Positions 44,349 to 54,886 of a DNA stretch of 64,000 nucleotides are shown in pieces (the first letter of the stretch is position 1; every line of letters starts with the position of its first letter). The stretch lies in the NCBI RefSeq assembly GCF_003443655.1, contig NZ_CP031941.1, positions 3,780,501 to 3,844,500 of the forward strand, written 5' to 3'. This DNA comes from Nostoc sphaeroides (GTDB lineage Bacteria; Cyanobacteriota; Cyanobacteriia; Cyanobacteriales; Nostocaceae). The position numbers were made by a program, and so were the translations under genes. Under the pieces are notes generated by a model. It did not search any database. It had not been told where the DNA came from and worked only from the letters and a program-made list of their open reading frames with translations.

Positions 44349-46702
44349 ATCAAAACAATATAGATAAAAAGCAAAAGGGAAAAGGTAAAAAAATTAAATA
44401 TCGTTCTCTTTTTACTTGTTCATTTTTCCTTTTTACTTACTTGCTAACTGTGCCACCTTTGGGCAGCATTGCCGAAGCTCAAGCACAGAGCTTATCAGCA
44501 TCGGCACAAAAGGGTTTTGCATTCTTAAAAAAAGGCTTCATTAATGATGCGATCGCAGCCTTCCAGCAAGCCCTCAAAACTCAACCGCAATCTTCGCAAG
44601 TTAGGTTAGGATTAGCGATCGCTTATCGCAAAGCCGGACGTATTCCCGAAGCTTGGACTGCTTATCAACAAGTACTGGCGGTAGACTCCAACAACCAACT
44701 AGCGTTAAAGGCGGTTGGTCTATTGGCTACTTATCGTCCTGAGTGGAACTTAAAAGGAATTGAGGCTCTAACAACTTTATTAGAGTTAAATCCTAATGAC
44801 TCAGAAGGTCGTGGTTCCCGTGCCCTACTCTACTCTTATCAAGGACGATTAAGCGAGTCTTTGGCAGACTACCAAATCGTGCTGAACAACAATCCCACAC
44901 CAAAGGCAGTCGTTGATGCAGCCCAAACTTATAGTTACAGTGGGGATTTTCCGAAAGCACTGGAGTTGTTTAACCGTTACCGCTCCACTGGCAAAGCCAT
45001 TACAGAGTATGCAGCCCTAGCCTACGGTCGCACCTTACGAGAAACAGGCAATCCTGGAGGGGCAGTACAGGTGTTAGAAGCGCAGTTGCAGCGCTCCAAT
45101 AAACTTGACGAGATAGGGTTTGAAACCCGTAAAGAACTAGCTGTAGCATACCTTGCCAATCAACAACAAGCTCAAGCATTGGCGGTTTTGGATGTATTAC
45201 AAGGAAGGCCAGATGCGATTTTGCCCTTAGCGCGATCGCTCAATGAAATTCGCAAGTACACCAATAACCCCACTCTCACCCAGCAAGTTTTCAATCTCTA
45301 CCGTCAAGCACTGCAAACCGATCCCAACCCTTCCCCCAAACTACTGCGCGAAGTCGCTGATGTCTTTAGTGGGTTCCCCGAAGGACGACAAACAGCACTG
45401 CAACTGTATCGACGGGTGGCGTTAGAATTTCCCAACGATCAAAGTCTGGTGGTACAGCAATTAGCTTTGGAAAATCAGCTAGGTTTACTCGGTAAAAATG
45501 ACTTGAAACAGCGTTTGACTACTGCAATCCAATCAACGCCGAGCGATCGCGTCCAGTTGCAACAGCTAGCTAATGCTTTAGTGAACATTGATGTTCCCGA
45601 CCCAGAATTTTTACCTGTGTACCAAAATCTTTTACAAATGGGGGTTAACGTACCGTTTTTGAATTTCCGGGTGGCGCAGATGTATGTGCAGCGCCAAGAG
45701 TTGAATGGTGCAAGGCAAGCTTTGGCAGCTTACACAGCTACCAGAGCAGGTGCTAAAGACCTCGCGCCCCAATTACTAGCAGCAGAAATTGAGCGTCGTG
45801 AGGGTAATCTCGAAGCTAGCGCTCAACGTTACCAAGCTGTGATTGCTAGTAAGCCAAATAATAGCGATATTATTGATGCTGCTTTAGGCGGACTGGCTGG
45901 AATACGACTGCAACAAAAGCGTTTTGATGAGGCTGTGACAGTTTATGACCAATTAATAGCTCGCAATCCTCAAAATTTGTCGATTCAACTAGGGCGTGCT
46001 AGTATCGCCTATCAAGCCAAGCGGATCTCCCAACCAGAAGCAGAGGCAGTTCTCAACAATTGGTTAGCTACACAACCTGCAACCAATACTCCTCCAGAAC
46101 TATACAGTTTGATAGGAGCGCTGCCTACTGATCCGCAAAAAGAAGCTTTGTATAGTTATCTGGTAGAAACTGACCCTACTTCCATACCACTACAACTGCG
46201 CCTATTACAGGTGATAGCAAAACGCAATCCTGCCCAAGCACAAGCGCGGATGAAGCAGTTGATTGCCCGTATTCCCAACACTTCTGACTCATACCAGTTG
46301 CAGGCAGAGTTGGCTCGATCTGTAGGTGATCTGAATTTGGCTAGCAGTACCTATCAGAATATTTTGGCGCAGCAACCAGATAACATCGATGCCTTAGCGG
46401 CTTTGGGCGGAATTCGCTTTGAACAGCGCCGCTTTGAATCGGCACAGGAGATTTATGCTCAAGTGTTGGCACAAAAACCAGAAGACAAAGGCACACGCCG
46501 CGCCCTTGCTGGATTGAATGCAATTTTAGATCAGCCTTTGACAGCACTGGCACAGCTAGAACAACTGCAATTAGAAGCAGCCGCAGAAGGAGGAAACGAT
46601 AGCGATGCATCTCGCCAAATACAGCAAATCCAAACAGACTTTCTGCTACGACGAGGATTTCAACCCCCTTGGGAAGATTATCAACGTCGAAACAGAAATT
46701 AG
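44345..46702 (+). CDS. TPR protein of the cellulose operon (BcsC TPR part)
   Basis: 785 residues with a hydrophobic N-terminus (RSLFTCSFFLFTYLLTVPPLGSIAEAQA) and then many tetratricopeptide-like helix pairs: FAFLKKGFINDAIAAFQQALKTQPQSSQVRLGLAIAYRKAGR, and near the end RYQAVIASKPNNSDIIDAALGGLAGIRLQQKRFDEAVTVYDQL and LAALGGIRFEQRRFESAQEIYAQVLAQKP. BcsC-type proteins use such a periplasmic TPR rod to guide cellulose. It has no barrel of its own, which the overlapping upstream gene supplies. Confidence 0.78.
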   Translation: MNQNNIDKKQKGKGKKIKYRSLFTCSFFLFTYLLTVPPLGSIAEAQAQSLSASAQKGFAFLKKGFINDAIAAFQQALKTQPQSSQVRLGLAIAYRKAGRIPEAWTAYQQVLAVDSNNQLALKAVGLLATYRPEWNLKGIEALTTLLELNPNDSEGRGSRALLYSYQGRLSESLADYQIVLNNNPTPKAVVDAAQTYSYSGDFPKALELFNRYRSTGKAITEYAALAYGRTLRETGNPGGAVQVLEAQLQRSNKLDEIGFETRKELAVAYLANQQQAQALAVLDVLQGRPDAILPLARSLNEIRKYTNNPTLTQQVFNLYRQALQTDPNPSPKLLREVADVFSGFPEGRQTALQLYRRVALEFPNDQSLVVQQLALENQLGLLGKNDLKQRLTTAIQSTPSDRVQLQQLANALVNIDVPDPEFLPVYQNLLQMGVNVPFLNFRVAQMYVQRQELNGARQALAAYTATRAGAKDLAPQLLAAEIERREGNLEASAQRYQAVIASKPNNSDIIDAALGGLAGIRLQQKRFDEAVTVYDQLIARNPQNLSIQLGRASIAYQAKRISQPEAEAVLNNWLATQPATNTPPELYSLIGALPTDPQKEALYSYLVETDPTSIPLQLRLLQVIAKRNPAQAQARMKQLIARIPNTSDSYQLQAELARSVGDLNLASSTYQNILAQQPDNIDALAALGGIRFEQRRFESAQEIYAQVLAQKPEDKGTRRALAGLNAILDQPLTALAQLEQLQLEAAAEGGNDSDASRQIQQIQTDFLLRRGFQPPWEDYQRRNRN

Positions 46703-46741
46703 CGATCGCTTAAATCTTTTACAAATCAAACTGTTCTTAGG

Positions 46742-47998
46742 ATGTGGCACTTCCCAAAAATGGCAGCTATTACCTGCCTGATTGGTTTATCTGCCTGTGT
46801 CTCTAGTTACTCGGCAGCAAACCCCAAAACGCCGGATGAGCAAATTCCGGTGGCAAACGTCCCCACTGAAGGTAGTAGTCAAAATCTCACTGGATTATTA
46901 GCTGAACTTCCTAAATCTACGCCCAACCGGGAATTACTAGCCCAAAGTTGGGATAGCTACCGCCAAAGATTTATTCAGTCAGATGGGCGGGTGATTGATT
47001 ACGAAGCAAGCGATCGCTCAACTAGTGAAGGTCAAGCTTATGCTTTACTACGAGCAGTACTGATTAATGATCCAACAACTTTTGCCCTGACTTTAAACTG
47101 GTCGGAAAATAACCTCCAGCGCCAAGCATCTGGTAAACGCACAGATAGCTTGTGGGCTTGGAAGTGGGGACGAAGGGAAGATGGTAACTGGGGTGTCATC
47201 GACATCAACTTTGCTAGTGATGCAGATATAGATACGATTACTGCCCTGATTTTAGCATCACGGCGTTGGAATAGTCCCGAATACCTGGAACTGGCAAAAG
47301 TTAAACTGCAAGATTTGTGGAACTTGTCCACCATCTCAAAAACCCAAGGTAAGCGCTACCTGTTACCAGGGCCCGTAGCTGCATTTGTCCCGGATGCATC
47401 TACCCTTTACCTGAATCCCTCTTATTTTGCACCCTATGCTTTTCGCATCTTTGCACAAGTTGACCCCCAACATGATTGGTTGAGTTTGGTAGACAGCAGC
47501 TATCAAGTGCTAGAAAATTCCGCAAAGCTTTCTAGCGTAGGTTTACCCAGTGATTGGGTAGCTCTAAATACCAAAACAGGACAATACCAAACCCTACCAG
47601 CATCTAGTACTCTGAAGAGTTTGTATAGTTTTGATTCCTATCGAGTCTGGTGGCGTTTGTCGTTGGATGCTGCCTGGTTCAACTCACCCCAAGCGCAGCG
47701 CTATCTAGTGACATCCACTCAGCATCTGCAAAAACTGTGGAGTAAAAAATCTATACCAGCACGCATTGATCTTCAAGGGAAACCATTAGTGGATTACGAA
47801 GCTACATCACAATACGCTATGTTGTATGCCGCCATGCAGGTAGTGAAACCAGCGATCGCTCAAGAACTGCTTGTGAAAAAAATACTGCCTCAATACAAGC
47901 AGGGAATTTGGGGAGATCAATCTGCTTATTATACCGAGAATTTAGCTTGGTTAGGATTACTACCTCCAAAGGCAATTCCTCAGCGACTGCTTAAATAA
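46742..47998 (+). CDS. bcsZ: GH8 endoglucanase lipoprotein (BcsZ-like)
   Basis: 418 residues with a lipoprotein signal (ITCLIGLSACVSS, lipobox LSAC). The GH8 domain shows SEGQAYALLRAVLIND (acid Glu), DSLWAWKWGRREDGNWGVIDINFASDADIDTITALILA (base Asp region) and a later YDATSQYAML-like stretch (VDYEATSQYAMLYAAM). BcsZ cleaves beta-1,4-glucan in the periplasm and is needed for orderly cellulose secretion. It sits 40 bases after the TPR gene, as expected for the operon. Confidence 0.88.
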   Translation: MWHFPKMAAITCLIGLSACVSSYSAANPKTPDEQIPVANVPTEGSSQNLTGLLAELPKSTPNRELLAQSWDSYRQRFIQSDGRVIDYEASDRSTSEGQAYALLRAVLINDPTTFALTLNWSENNLQRQASGKRTDSLWAWKWGRREDGNWGVIDINFASDADIDTITALILASRRWNSPEYLELAKVKLQDLWNLSTISKTQGKRYLLPGPVAAFVPDASTLYLNPSYFAPYAFRIFAQVDPQHDWLSLVDSSYQVLENSAKLSSVGLPSDWVALNTKTGQYQTLPASSTLKSLYSFDSYRVWWRLSLDAAWFNSPQAQRYLVTSTQHLQKLWSKKSIPARIDLQGKPLVDYEATSQYAMLYAAMQVVKPAIAQELLVKKILPQYKQGIWGDQSAYYTENLAWLGLLPPKAIPQRLLK

Positions 47999-48179
47999 CA
48001 TCCCCTGACGCTGAGTTAGGGTACAAGCTTCCCAAATACCTTTTACTACCGCCAGACTGACTCCCGTTGATTTTTTAAAAAAATCCGATGGGATGATTTT
48101 CAAGTTCTAAAAGCAACAAAATACTTGTGCTTTTTACGTAAAAACTTTGAGTAAATTCACACTAAAATCACGCTCTACC

Positions 48180-50519
48180 ATGAAGCAATTGTTTCATCTT
48201 TCCCAAATTAGTAAAAAAGCAATTATTGTTACTTCTTGCTTTTTTTTGTTTCCTAGTTCATTATTGAGCGCTCAAGCTCAAACTAAAGGTGATCTGCAAC
48301 AAGAAGTAACTTTATTAGCTCAAGCAACGACATCAGAAAATACTAGTAAAGCAGACTTAAAAGCTCCTAGTGCCAAAAACCTGACAAGTTACACCCTAGA
48401 ATTTAATCGTAGTCCGATTGTGGGCAACCGGATGCGCTTGCGCGGGGTTTACTCAGAAGGTCGTCTTGCCTTTACCCGTCCTCGTGGCTGGAAACTAGAG
48501 CGGGGTAAAGTACAAGCTTTAATCCGTTTTCAACACTCACCAGCACTGTATGCCAATCGCTCTAACCTGACCGTGCTATTGAATGGCATCAGTGTTGGTA
48601 GCGTACCCCTCAATCGCAAAGAGTCCCAAGTAGGTCAAGTACTGTTCAATATTCCACCAAAGCTGCTGCAAGACTACAACGAACTCATATTGGTGGCACA
48701 GCAGAATAACAGCCTCGAATGTAGCGACCCTAGTAGCCCCGACTTGTGGACAGAGATTCTGCCAGATTCCAAATTAATCTTGAACTATGAAAGGCAGCCG
48801 ATTGCTCTGAATTTCAGCCGCTATCCTTATCCTTTCTTTGACGAACTCGGCTTAGAAACTAACCAAATTGCTTATTTGCAACCGAGTCAAGTCGATCAAT
48901 CCTGGTTGACAGCAGCAGCTCGCTTACAAGCGGCATTGGGGAGAATCGCAGATTTTCGCCCGATTCAGACGAGCTTGGTGTCTGATGTCGCAAATGTGAA
49001 AGCAAACGATCGCTTGGTGATCATTGGTACTCCCAACGAGCAACCAAGCCTAAATACTTGGAAGAATTTGCCCCTGAAAGTCGTCAGTAATCAAATTCTT
49101 GATCGTGATAATAACCCCGTACCAGATGAAACAGGGGTGTTGATTATAACTAAAGCTGAAAAGAGTGGAGTTCCGGTTTTAATTGCTACTGGCAACAGTG
49201 CAAAAGCTGTAGAAAAGGCAACCCAATTTTTGTCACAGCCAGACTTGCGGAAAATGGGTACTGGTCAGGTGGTTTTTGTCGATACCCTCAAGGAAACTTC
49301 GACACCAGGACTCCGCCAATGGCCTCATTATTTGCCAGAACAAAATTCTTTTAAACTGGGCGACATCAAAACCCAAGTAAATGGTGAGCCGTTTAATGAT
49401 GTGACTGTACGTGGGATCGGAGCGCCACCAGTTGAAATTGATTTTCGCGCTTTACCAGATGATAGATTTCTCCGGGGTAGTTCCATGAATCTGGTGTACA
49501 GCTACGGCCCACAGGTTAATCCCCGAACTTCTGCGATCGAAGTTTTACTGGATGGAGTTTTCATTGGTGGGGCACGTCTTGATTCTGAGGCGGGAGAAAC
49601 TCGCAAAAACCTCAAAGTCAATTTGCCGGAAAACTTGATCAAACCCAACTCAAAACTACAAGTTTTCTTGCGGATGAATCCGAGAGAACCGTTTGATAAA
49701 CAAAACTGTCTTCAGCCACCAGATCAACAACTTACTGGTACGGTGCATTCTGATACTAGCTTCGACCTGAAGCGGGAAATCTCTACACAACTACCAGACT
49801 TGAACCTTCTGAAATTTGGTTTCCCCTTTGCTGCACCACAGGATTTGTCTCAGACAGCGATCGTCGTGCCACAAATCCCCTCGAAGACAGATGTATTGAC
49901 CTTGTTGGCTTTTAGCGAACGCTTGGGAAGGCTCAGTCAAGCAGATGCTGTCAAACTAAATGTTTATACACCGGATGCTTTGCCAACAAAAGCTCGCAAA
50001 AATGACCATTTGGTAGGAATTGGAACGCGAGAAGACTTTCCTTTTCCCGAAGTATTTAATTCCACTGGTTTCAACTTGAGTCAGGCATATTCGCGCTCCT
50101 CTGCCAATGCTGTGGTTCAAACCCCGCAGGATACACAAGGAATGATTAAGCAAATTATCTCTCCTTGGAACAGCGATCGCGTCGTTCTAGCTTTAACATC
50201 TCAAACCGAAACTGGTTTAGAGCGAGTGCGACAAGTTCTCAATCAAGACCCGTGGTTCTTCCAACTCAAAAAGGATACGGTGCTAATTAGTAGCGATCAA
50301 AAAGACCCAGTTTCCTACGATGCAGATGCCTATCAACTACAGTTTTTCCAAAGCGCCCCAAACACTCGTCGTTTAGAAAATACCACTATCCTCAGTAAAG
50401 CATCACGCTTTTTACAAGAAAATTGGCTATTACTACCTGTAGGAATTTTCACTATGTCTCTAATTCTTTACGGGATTCTTCAGTTGTATCTCAAGCGCTT
50501 GACTGCTGATAAAAAGTAG
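48180..50519 (+). CDS. bcsB: Cellulose synthase regulatory subunit BcsB
   Basis: 779 residues. A signal peptide (about 1-36, ending SSLLSAQAQ) precedes a long periplasmic part with two carbohydrate-binding-like beta domains (LTVLLNGISVGSVPLNRKESQVGQVLFNIPPKLLQDYNELILVAQ; AIEVLLDGVFIGGARLDSEAGETRKNLKVNLPENLI). One C-terminal membrane helix follows (WLLLPVGIFTMSLILYGILQLYL), which in the known complex packs on BcsA and is needed for catalysis. ATG 48180 fits; the TTG at 48147 is a less likely start. Confidence 0.9.
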   Translation: MKQLFHLSQISKKAIIVTSCFFLFPSSLLSAQAQTKGDLQQEVTLLAQATTSENTSKADLKAPSAKNLTSYTLEFNRSPIVGNRMRLRGVYSEGRLAFTRPRGWKLERGKVQALIRFQHSPALYANRSNLTVLLNGISVGSVPLNRKESQVGQVLFNIPPKLLQDYNELILVAQQNNSLECSDPSSPDLWTEILPDSKLILNYERQPIALNFSRYPYPFFDELGLETNQIAYLQPSQVDQSWLTAAARLQAALGRIADFRPIQTSLVSDVANVKANDRLVIIGTPNEQPSLNTWKNLPLKVVSNQILDRDNNPVPDETGVLIITKAEKSGVPVLIATGNSAKAVEKATQFLSQPDLRKMGTGQVVFVDTLKETSTPGLRQWPHYLPEQNSFKLGDIKTQVNGEPFNDVTVRGIGAPPVEIDFRALPDDRFLRGSSMNLVYSYGPQVNPRTSAIEVLLDGVFIGGARLDSEAGETRKNLKVNLPENLIKPNSKLQVFLRMNPREPFDKQNCLQPPDQQLTGTVHSDTSFDLKREISTQLPDLNLLKFGFPFAAPQDLSQTAIVVPQIPSKTDVLTLLAFSERLGRLSQADAVKLNVYTPDALPTKARKNDHLVGIGTREDFPFPEVFNSTGFNLSQAYSRSSANAVVQTPQDTQGMIKQIISPWNSDRVVLALTSQTETGLERVRQVLNQDPWFFQLKKDTVLISSDQKDPVSYDADAYQLQFFQSAPNTRRLENTTILSKASRFLQENWLLLPVGIFTMSLILYGILQLYLKRLTADKK

Positions 50520-50570
50520 ACACTTTCGATCAGGTATAGCCCATTTTAAATTTCAAACTTTAGATCCACA

Positions 50571-53183
50571 ATGTCATCTTCCCCCCACACACCGCCCCGG
50601 AAATCACGCGATCGCCAGCACTTAAAATTGAGCAATTGGTTGATTGATATTACGCCCCGATTTTTTGACCGCACTCTCCAAAAAGTGGGTGTGAAACAGT
50701 TTAAGTGGTTTATCCTGCTGCTATTGGTGCTATCAGTGCCACTGATTATTACCCCGATAGAAGTTTGGCAGCAGGGATTGGTAGCATTGTTTCTTGTGCT
50801 ACTCGGTCAAGTAGTCATACACGCTGAGTTTCAAGAGTCTTCTTCAGAAATCAGCCAGTATTACCACTTGTTTATGCTGTGGCTGAGTCTGGTAACAACG
50901 CTGCGTTATTTATATTACCGTACCAGTTACACCCTCAACTTTGATGGTTGGCTCAACAGCATCGCTTGCGTATTCTTGTACGCCGCCGAACTTTATGCCA
51001 TCCTCACCTTGATATTGGCATACTTTCAAACCCTGAAAATTCAAGACCGCCAACCAGTTAACCTGACAAACATTCCTCAACAAGAATGGTTCAAAGTTGA
51101 TATCTACATCCCTACATACAACGAAGATGTGGAGATTGTTCGTAAGACGGCTGTGGCAGCCTTAGCCTGTGATTATGCTCCTGATAAAAAAAAGGTTTAT
51201 GTCCTTGATGATGGTCGTCCAGAAAAGTATAAAGAGAACGACCCACGCCGAGAACAGTTTAGCAAAAGACGGGAACAGCTACGGCAAATGTGCCAAGAAC
51301 TCGGCTGTATACACATGACACGGGACAATAACGACCACGCTAAAGCTGGTAATATCAATACCGCCTTTTACAAAACCGACGGCGATTTAGTGTTGATTTT
51401 GGACTGCGACCACATCCCATCGCGGCAATTTCTCTTGCATACAATGGGTTTTTTCTTCGATCCCAAAGTATCGTTTGTCCAAACTCCTCACTGGTTCTAT
51501 AATCCTGATCCCTTCGAGCGTAATTTGGTCACCAAAGGTAGAATACCCGCAGGCAATGAACTGTTCTATAAGGTACTGCAAAAAGGTAACGATTTTTGGA
51601 ATGCTGCCTTTTTCTGCGGTTCCGCAGCATTAATCCGCAAATCCCACGCTTTAGAAGTTGGGGGAATTGCAGTAGAAACCGTAACGGAAGATTGCCACAC
51701 TGCTTTGCGATTGCATTCGTTGGGTTACAAGTCTGTCTACTACGACAAAATTATGGTGGCTGGTTTAGCGCCAGAAACGTTTTCTTCTTACGTGGGACAA
51801 CAAGTGCGTTGGGCCAGAGGGATGGCACAGATTTTGCGATTAGAAAACCCCATTTTTAATCCAAAGCTGAACCTGACATTTGCACAACGGATTTGTTACT
51901 TGAGCGCGACTTCCCACTTTTTGTATGGCTATCCTCGACTAATATATGCGATCGCTCCCACGCTCTTTTTATTATTTGGCGTTAACTCTGTCCAAGGTTT
52001 GGGTTTAGAAACTCTAGCCTACGCCCTACCCCATATTCTCCTCTCCCTTTTTACTAACTACATCATTTACAAAAACGTCCGTTTCTCCTTCTGGAATGAA
52101 ATTTTTGAATTTGCGATGGCTTTCCAGGCTGGGTGGGTGACGATGTTAGCGCTGTTTAATCCCAAGCTGGGTTCATTTAACGTTACCGACAAAGGAACGT
52201 CTATAACCAAACGTACCTTTGATTGGGAATCGATGCGTGGTCTTTTGGTCGTGACAGTACTTGTAGTCTCTTCCTTGCTAGCTGTTCCCTATTGGCTGCT
52301 GCTACATCCTGAAGATTGGCAAGCAGTCTTAGTCAACACCATGTGGTCGGTTTTTAATCTGGTTTTGCTGATAGCTGCTTTGCTGGTTGGCTTTGAACAA
52401 CCACAAGTACGTACTGCCCACCGTTTACAGCGTCGCCTCCCCATCTTAATTACCAGTAATGGTCAAACAATCATGGGCAAAACGGTGAATATTTCAGAAA
52501 CTGGGGCATTAATTTCTTTAGAAACTTGGCCCAATTTACTGGAGGAAGCGGAAATTGAGGTGATGGGAGATTATACTGCTAGCGCCTCTTTAACAGCGCA
52601 GATTGTCCGAGTCTCTCCTATTAATGACACAGAAACGCTTTTGGCTGTTGATTTTGTGAAGCTCGACGATGCCCAACGCGATGCTTTAACTCTAGTTTTA
52701 TATTCTGATGTCCGCGAGTGGTATTCTCAAAAGGGCCAGTATGTAGACCGACCTTTCGCTTCTCTTGGATTTTTAGCCACAAGTCTGACTCGATCCTTGC
52801 GTGACGTGAAACAAACTAGCCGTAAAAAGGTACGCAAGCAGGTAAATAGCCATAGCCGACTCTACTGGGATGGTAACTTCTTTTTTGCAGTAGCCACAGA
52901 ATTAGGAACAACGGGTTTGCGCTTGGAAATAGAGGATACAAAAGCCGTGTCTTCTCACAAAATGATCGGACAACAGGATTTGCACACGATGCGAACTGTT
53001 AAACCATTAGTTGGTTTACTGTTGAATGAGGATGAGGATAACCTCTCATCTAACCGATTTGTTGCCGAAATTTATGCCGTAGAAGAACAGACAAATGGCA
53101 AGATTACGCTCGAATTAGTTTTTCCAGAAAAATTCAAAGAACGTCAAGACACAAAAATTAAACAATTGTTGGAGGTTCTGTAG
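50571..53183 (+). CDS. bcsA: Cellulose synthase catalytic subunit BcsA with PilZ domain
   Basis: 870 residues. The GT2 catalytic core has DDG (213-215), DCDH (278-281), FFCGSAALIRK (about 347-357), TEDCHT (372-377) and QQVRW (410-414), the D,D,D,QxxRW set of processive beta-glycosyltransferases. About eight membrane helices flank it. A C-terminal PilZ domain has RLQRR (618-622) and NISETG (640-645), the RxxxR and (D/N)xSxxG parts of the c-di-GMP site, so activity is expected to depend on c-di-GMP. It uses UDP-glucose and exports the chain. Last gene of the five-gene operon. Confidence 0.93.
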   Translation: MSSSPHTPPRKSRDRQHLKLSNWLIDITPRFFDRTLQKVGVKQFKWFILLLLVLSVPLIITPIEVWQQGLVALFLVLLGQVVIHAEFQESSSEISQYYHLFMLWLSLVTTLRYLYYRTSYTLNFDGWLNSIACVFLYAAELYAILTLILAYFQTLKIQDRQPVNLTNIPQQEWFKVDIYIPTYNEDVEIVRKTAVAALACDYAPDKKKVYVLDDGRPEKYKENDPRREQFSKRREQLRQMCQELGCIHMTRDNNDHAKAGNINTAFYKTDGDLVLILDCDHIPSRQFLLHTMGFFFDPKVSFVQTPHWFYNPDPFERNLVTKGRIPAGNELFYKVLQKGNDFWNAAFFCGSAALIRKSHALEVGGIAVETVTEDCHTALRLHSLGYKSVYYDKIMVAGLAPETFSSYVGQQVRWARGMAQILRLENPIFNPKLNLTFAQRICYLSATSHFLYGYPRLIYAIAPTLFLLFGVNSVQGLGLETLAYALPHILLSLFTNYIIYKNVRFSFWNEIFEFAMAFQAGWVTMLALFNPKLGSFNVTDKGTSITKRTFDWESMRGLLVVTVLVVSSLLAVPYWLLLHPEDWQAVLVNTMWSVFNLVLLIAALLVGFEQPQVRTAHRLQRRLPILITSNGQTIMGKTVNISETGALISLETWPNLLEEAEIEVMGDYTASASLTAQIVRVSPINDTETLLAVDFVKLDDAQRDALTLVLYSDVREWYSQKGQYVDRPFASLGFLATSLTRSLRDVKQTSRKKVRKQVNSHSRLYWDGNFFFAVATELGTTGLRLEIEDTKAVSSHKMIGQQDLHTMRTVKPLVGLLLNEDEDNLSSNRFVAEIYAVEEQTNGKITLELVFPEKFKERQDTKIKQLLEVL

Positions 53184-53671
53184 CAGAAGTACTTGACTAG
53201 ATTTTGACCAGCACAAGCTCCATTTAAGTCCAGATGTTGCTTGTGCTTGGGAGTGTTTTAAATTGCAAAAGTAAATTCAATTTTTGTGGGTTGGGTCGAA
53301 AAGCCCGCCCATTTTATATAGCAGTCCTATTTGATTCGTGAAAAATATAAATCAATACAGTTCAGATAAGACCAAAACACTTGTAGAGACGGCGATTTAT
53401 CGCGTCTCAAATAAGGGTGCAAAGGGAAGAAAGAAAAAAGAGATATATTTATTATTTTCACAAATGATTTAGGACTGCTATATGTCAATATAGTTCAGTT
53501 AAGCCGCAAATCCAATGCAAGAGACAAAGAAAAGCAACGTCTCTACATACCTAAAATCAATACCAATAATCCTTAACCCAAGCGTATTATTCTATATGTC
53601 GGGCGAGACGCCCACTCCACAAACAATAATTGAATATTTTTGATTTGTCAGTCCTTAAGAACCCTTAGCAA
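53184..53671. other. Intergenic region with repeat
   Basis: Contains a MITE-like element (53317-53482) and a GCGATTTATCGCGTCTC block (53392). Otherwise AT-rich; no gene. Confidence 0.55.
53317..53482. repeat. MITE-like inverted repeat TATAGCAGTCCTATTTGA
   Basis: TATAGCAGTCCTATTTGATT (53317) faces AAATGATTTAGGACTGCTATA (53462-53482), imperfect over about 20 bases. The interior includes GTAGAGACGGCGATTTATCG, the hairpin half also found in the 17244 MITE. Confidence 0.5.
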
Positions 53672-54355
53672 TTAAACTTTGCCAGCCAAGTTCATCAACT
53701 GTTTGAAGTTTACGAGATAAATGATGTTGTTGGCGCTGTCAATTTTGATCCACCCTTTCTCATGCAGCTTTTCCATAATTTTGGTAGTTTCTTCAACACC
53801 AATTTCTGTTACTTCTGCTAAATCTTTGAAAGGAATGTTAAAAATTTCCTTTCCAAAATTCGATTCTTGGCCATAGCTTTCGCCTAAAGTCACTAGAGTA
53901 TGGGCAAGTTTGACTGCTGGTGGTGAAGACCGCATTTGTAAGCGCAAGTTAATTTGCCGCAATCGTCGCACCATAAGTTGTAACATCCGGTGATGTAACT
54001 GCGGGTCTTTGAACAAGATTTGAATAAAACGCTCTCTAGATACACTCAGCAAATTCACGGACGAAAGGGCTATGACATCGGTTGAGCGTGGAGATTCATC
54101 CAAAATTGCCATTTCTCCAAAAAAATCGCCCTTACCAAAAATTGCCAGAGCTACTGAATCTTCCCCGACGGTACGCCGGACTTTGACCCAACCTGAAACA
54201 ACGAAGTAAACGGCGTTACCCCAGGCATCTTCCATCACAACGGCTCGCCCAGATGGATATTCATGTTCAATTGCAACGTTGAGGAGCCATTCCAAAGTCT
54301 GGGGGGTGGCTGTACTCATTAAGGGGAAAAGTTCACTAAAAACCTCAGTCTGCAT
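53672..54355 (-). CDS. Crp/Fnr family transcription regulator
   Basis: 227 residues: an N-terminal cyclic-nucleotide-binding domain (about 15-130) with GKGDFFGEMAILDESPRSTDV, whose Glu and the PRS residues are the phosphate-cassette positions of cAMP-type sites, then a dimerisation helix and a C-terminal winged helix (about 150-220: FKDLAEVTEIGVEETTKIMEKLHEKGWIKID). Anabaena has such AnCrp-type regulators; I cannot say which this is. No iron-sulphur cysteines are present, so it is not Fnr-like in sensing. It is isolated, upstream of repeat-rich DNA. Confidence 0.85.
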   Translation of the reverse strand: MQTEVFSELFPLMSTATPQTLEWLLNVAIEHEYPSGRAVVMEDAWGNAVYFVVSGWVKVRRTVGEDSVALAIFGKGDFFGEMAILDESPRSTDVIALSSVNLLSVSRERFIQILFKDPQLHHRMLQLMVRRLRQINLRLQMRSSPPAVKLAHTLVTLGESYGQESNFGKEIFNIPFKDLAEVTEIGVEETTKIMEKLHEKGWIKIDSANNIIYLVNFKQLMNLAGKV

Positions 54356-54886
54356 GAAATATTTATAAAAAATGGATTCAAGAGTAGGAAACTAACTTTG
54401 TCACTATAAATTTGTTTAGACCGTAATCTTATTTAGAAGACGGTAGCAAAATCTCTATCTATTTGAGTTTAACTCTAAGCTTGATCAGTCTAGAGTTCGA
54501 TTACAACATAACAATTATGTATAAAATTGGAATCAGCGATTTCACTTACAGAACTATGATTAAAAGTTTAATCAATTAATCAAAATTTTAGTTATAGATA
54601 TAAAATTTTTAGTATAAAAAAATATATCGAGGGTCAAGTGCCACGATAAATAACGCGTCCAAGATTAATCCCATGCTTTTAAGCGTGGTTCCTTCTGCTT
54701 CTGCTTTGTGAAGGTTAGACAGAGGCGATAAATCGCCGTCTCTACAGAAAATCTATCCGTCAATTAGTCCTTGATAGACTATTAGTAACTGAGGCATGAG
54801 GGAATGAACTTGCTATGAATTCTCCCCTGCTCCCCATCTCCTAGTTTGGTACACCACCTTAATTAAGCAATTAAATGCCTCACAGG
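54356..54886. other. Intergenic region, no gene seen
   Basis: AT-rich spacer. AGGCGATAAATCGCCGTCTC at 54724-54743 belongs to the family of GCGATAAATCGCC hairpins. The rest shows no repeat or operator I can define. Confidence 0.4.
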
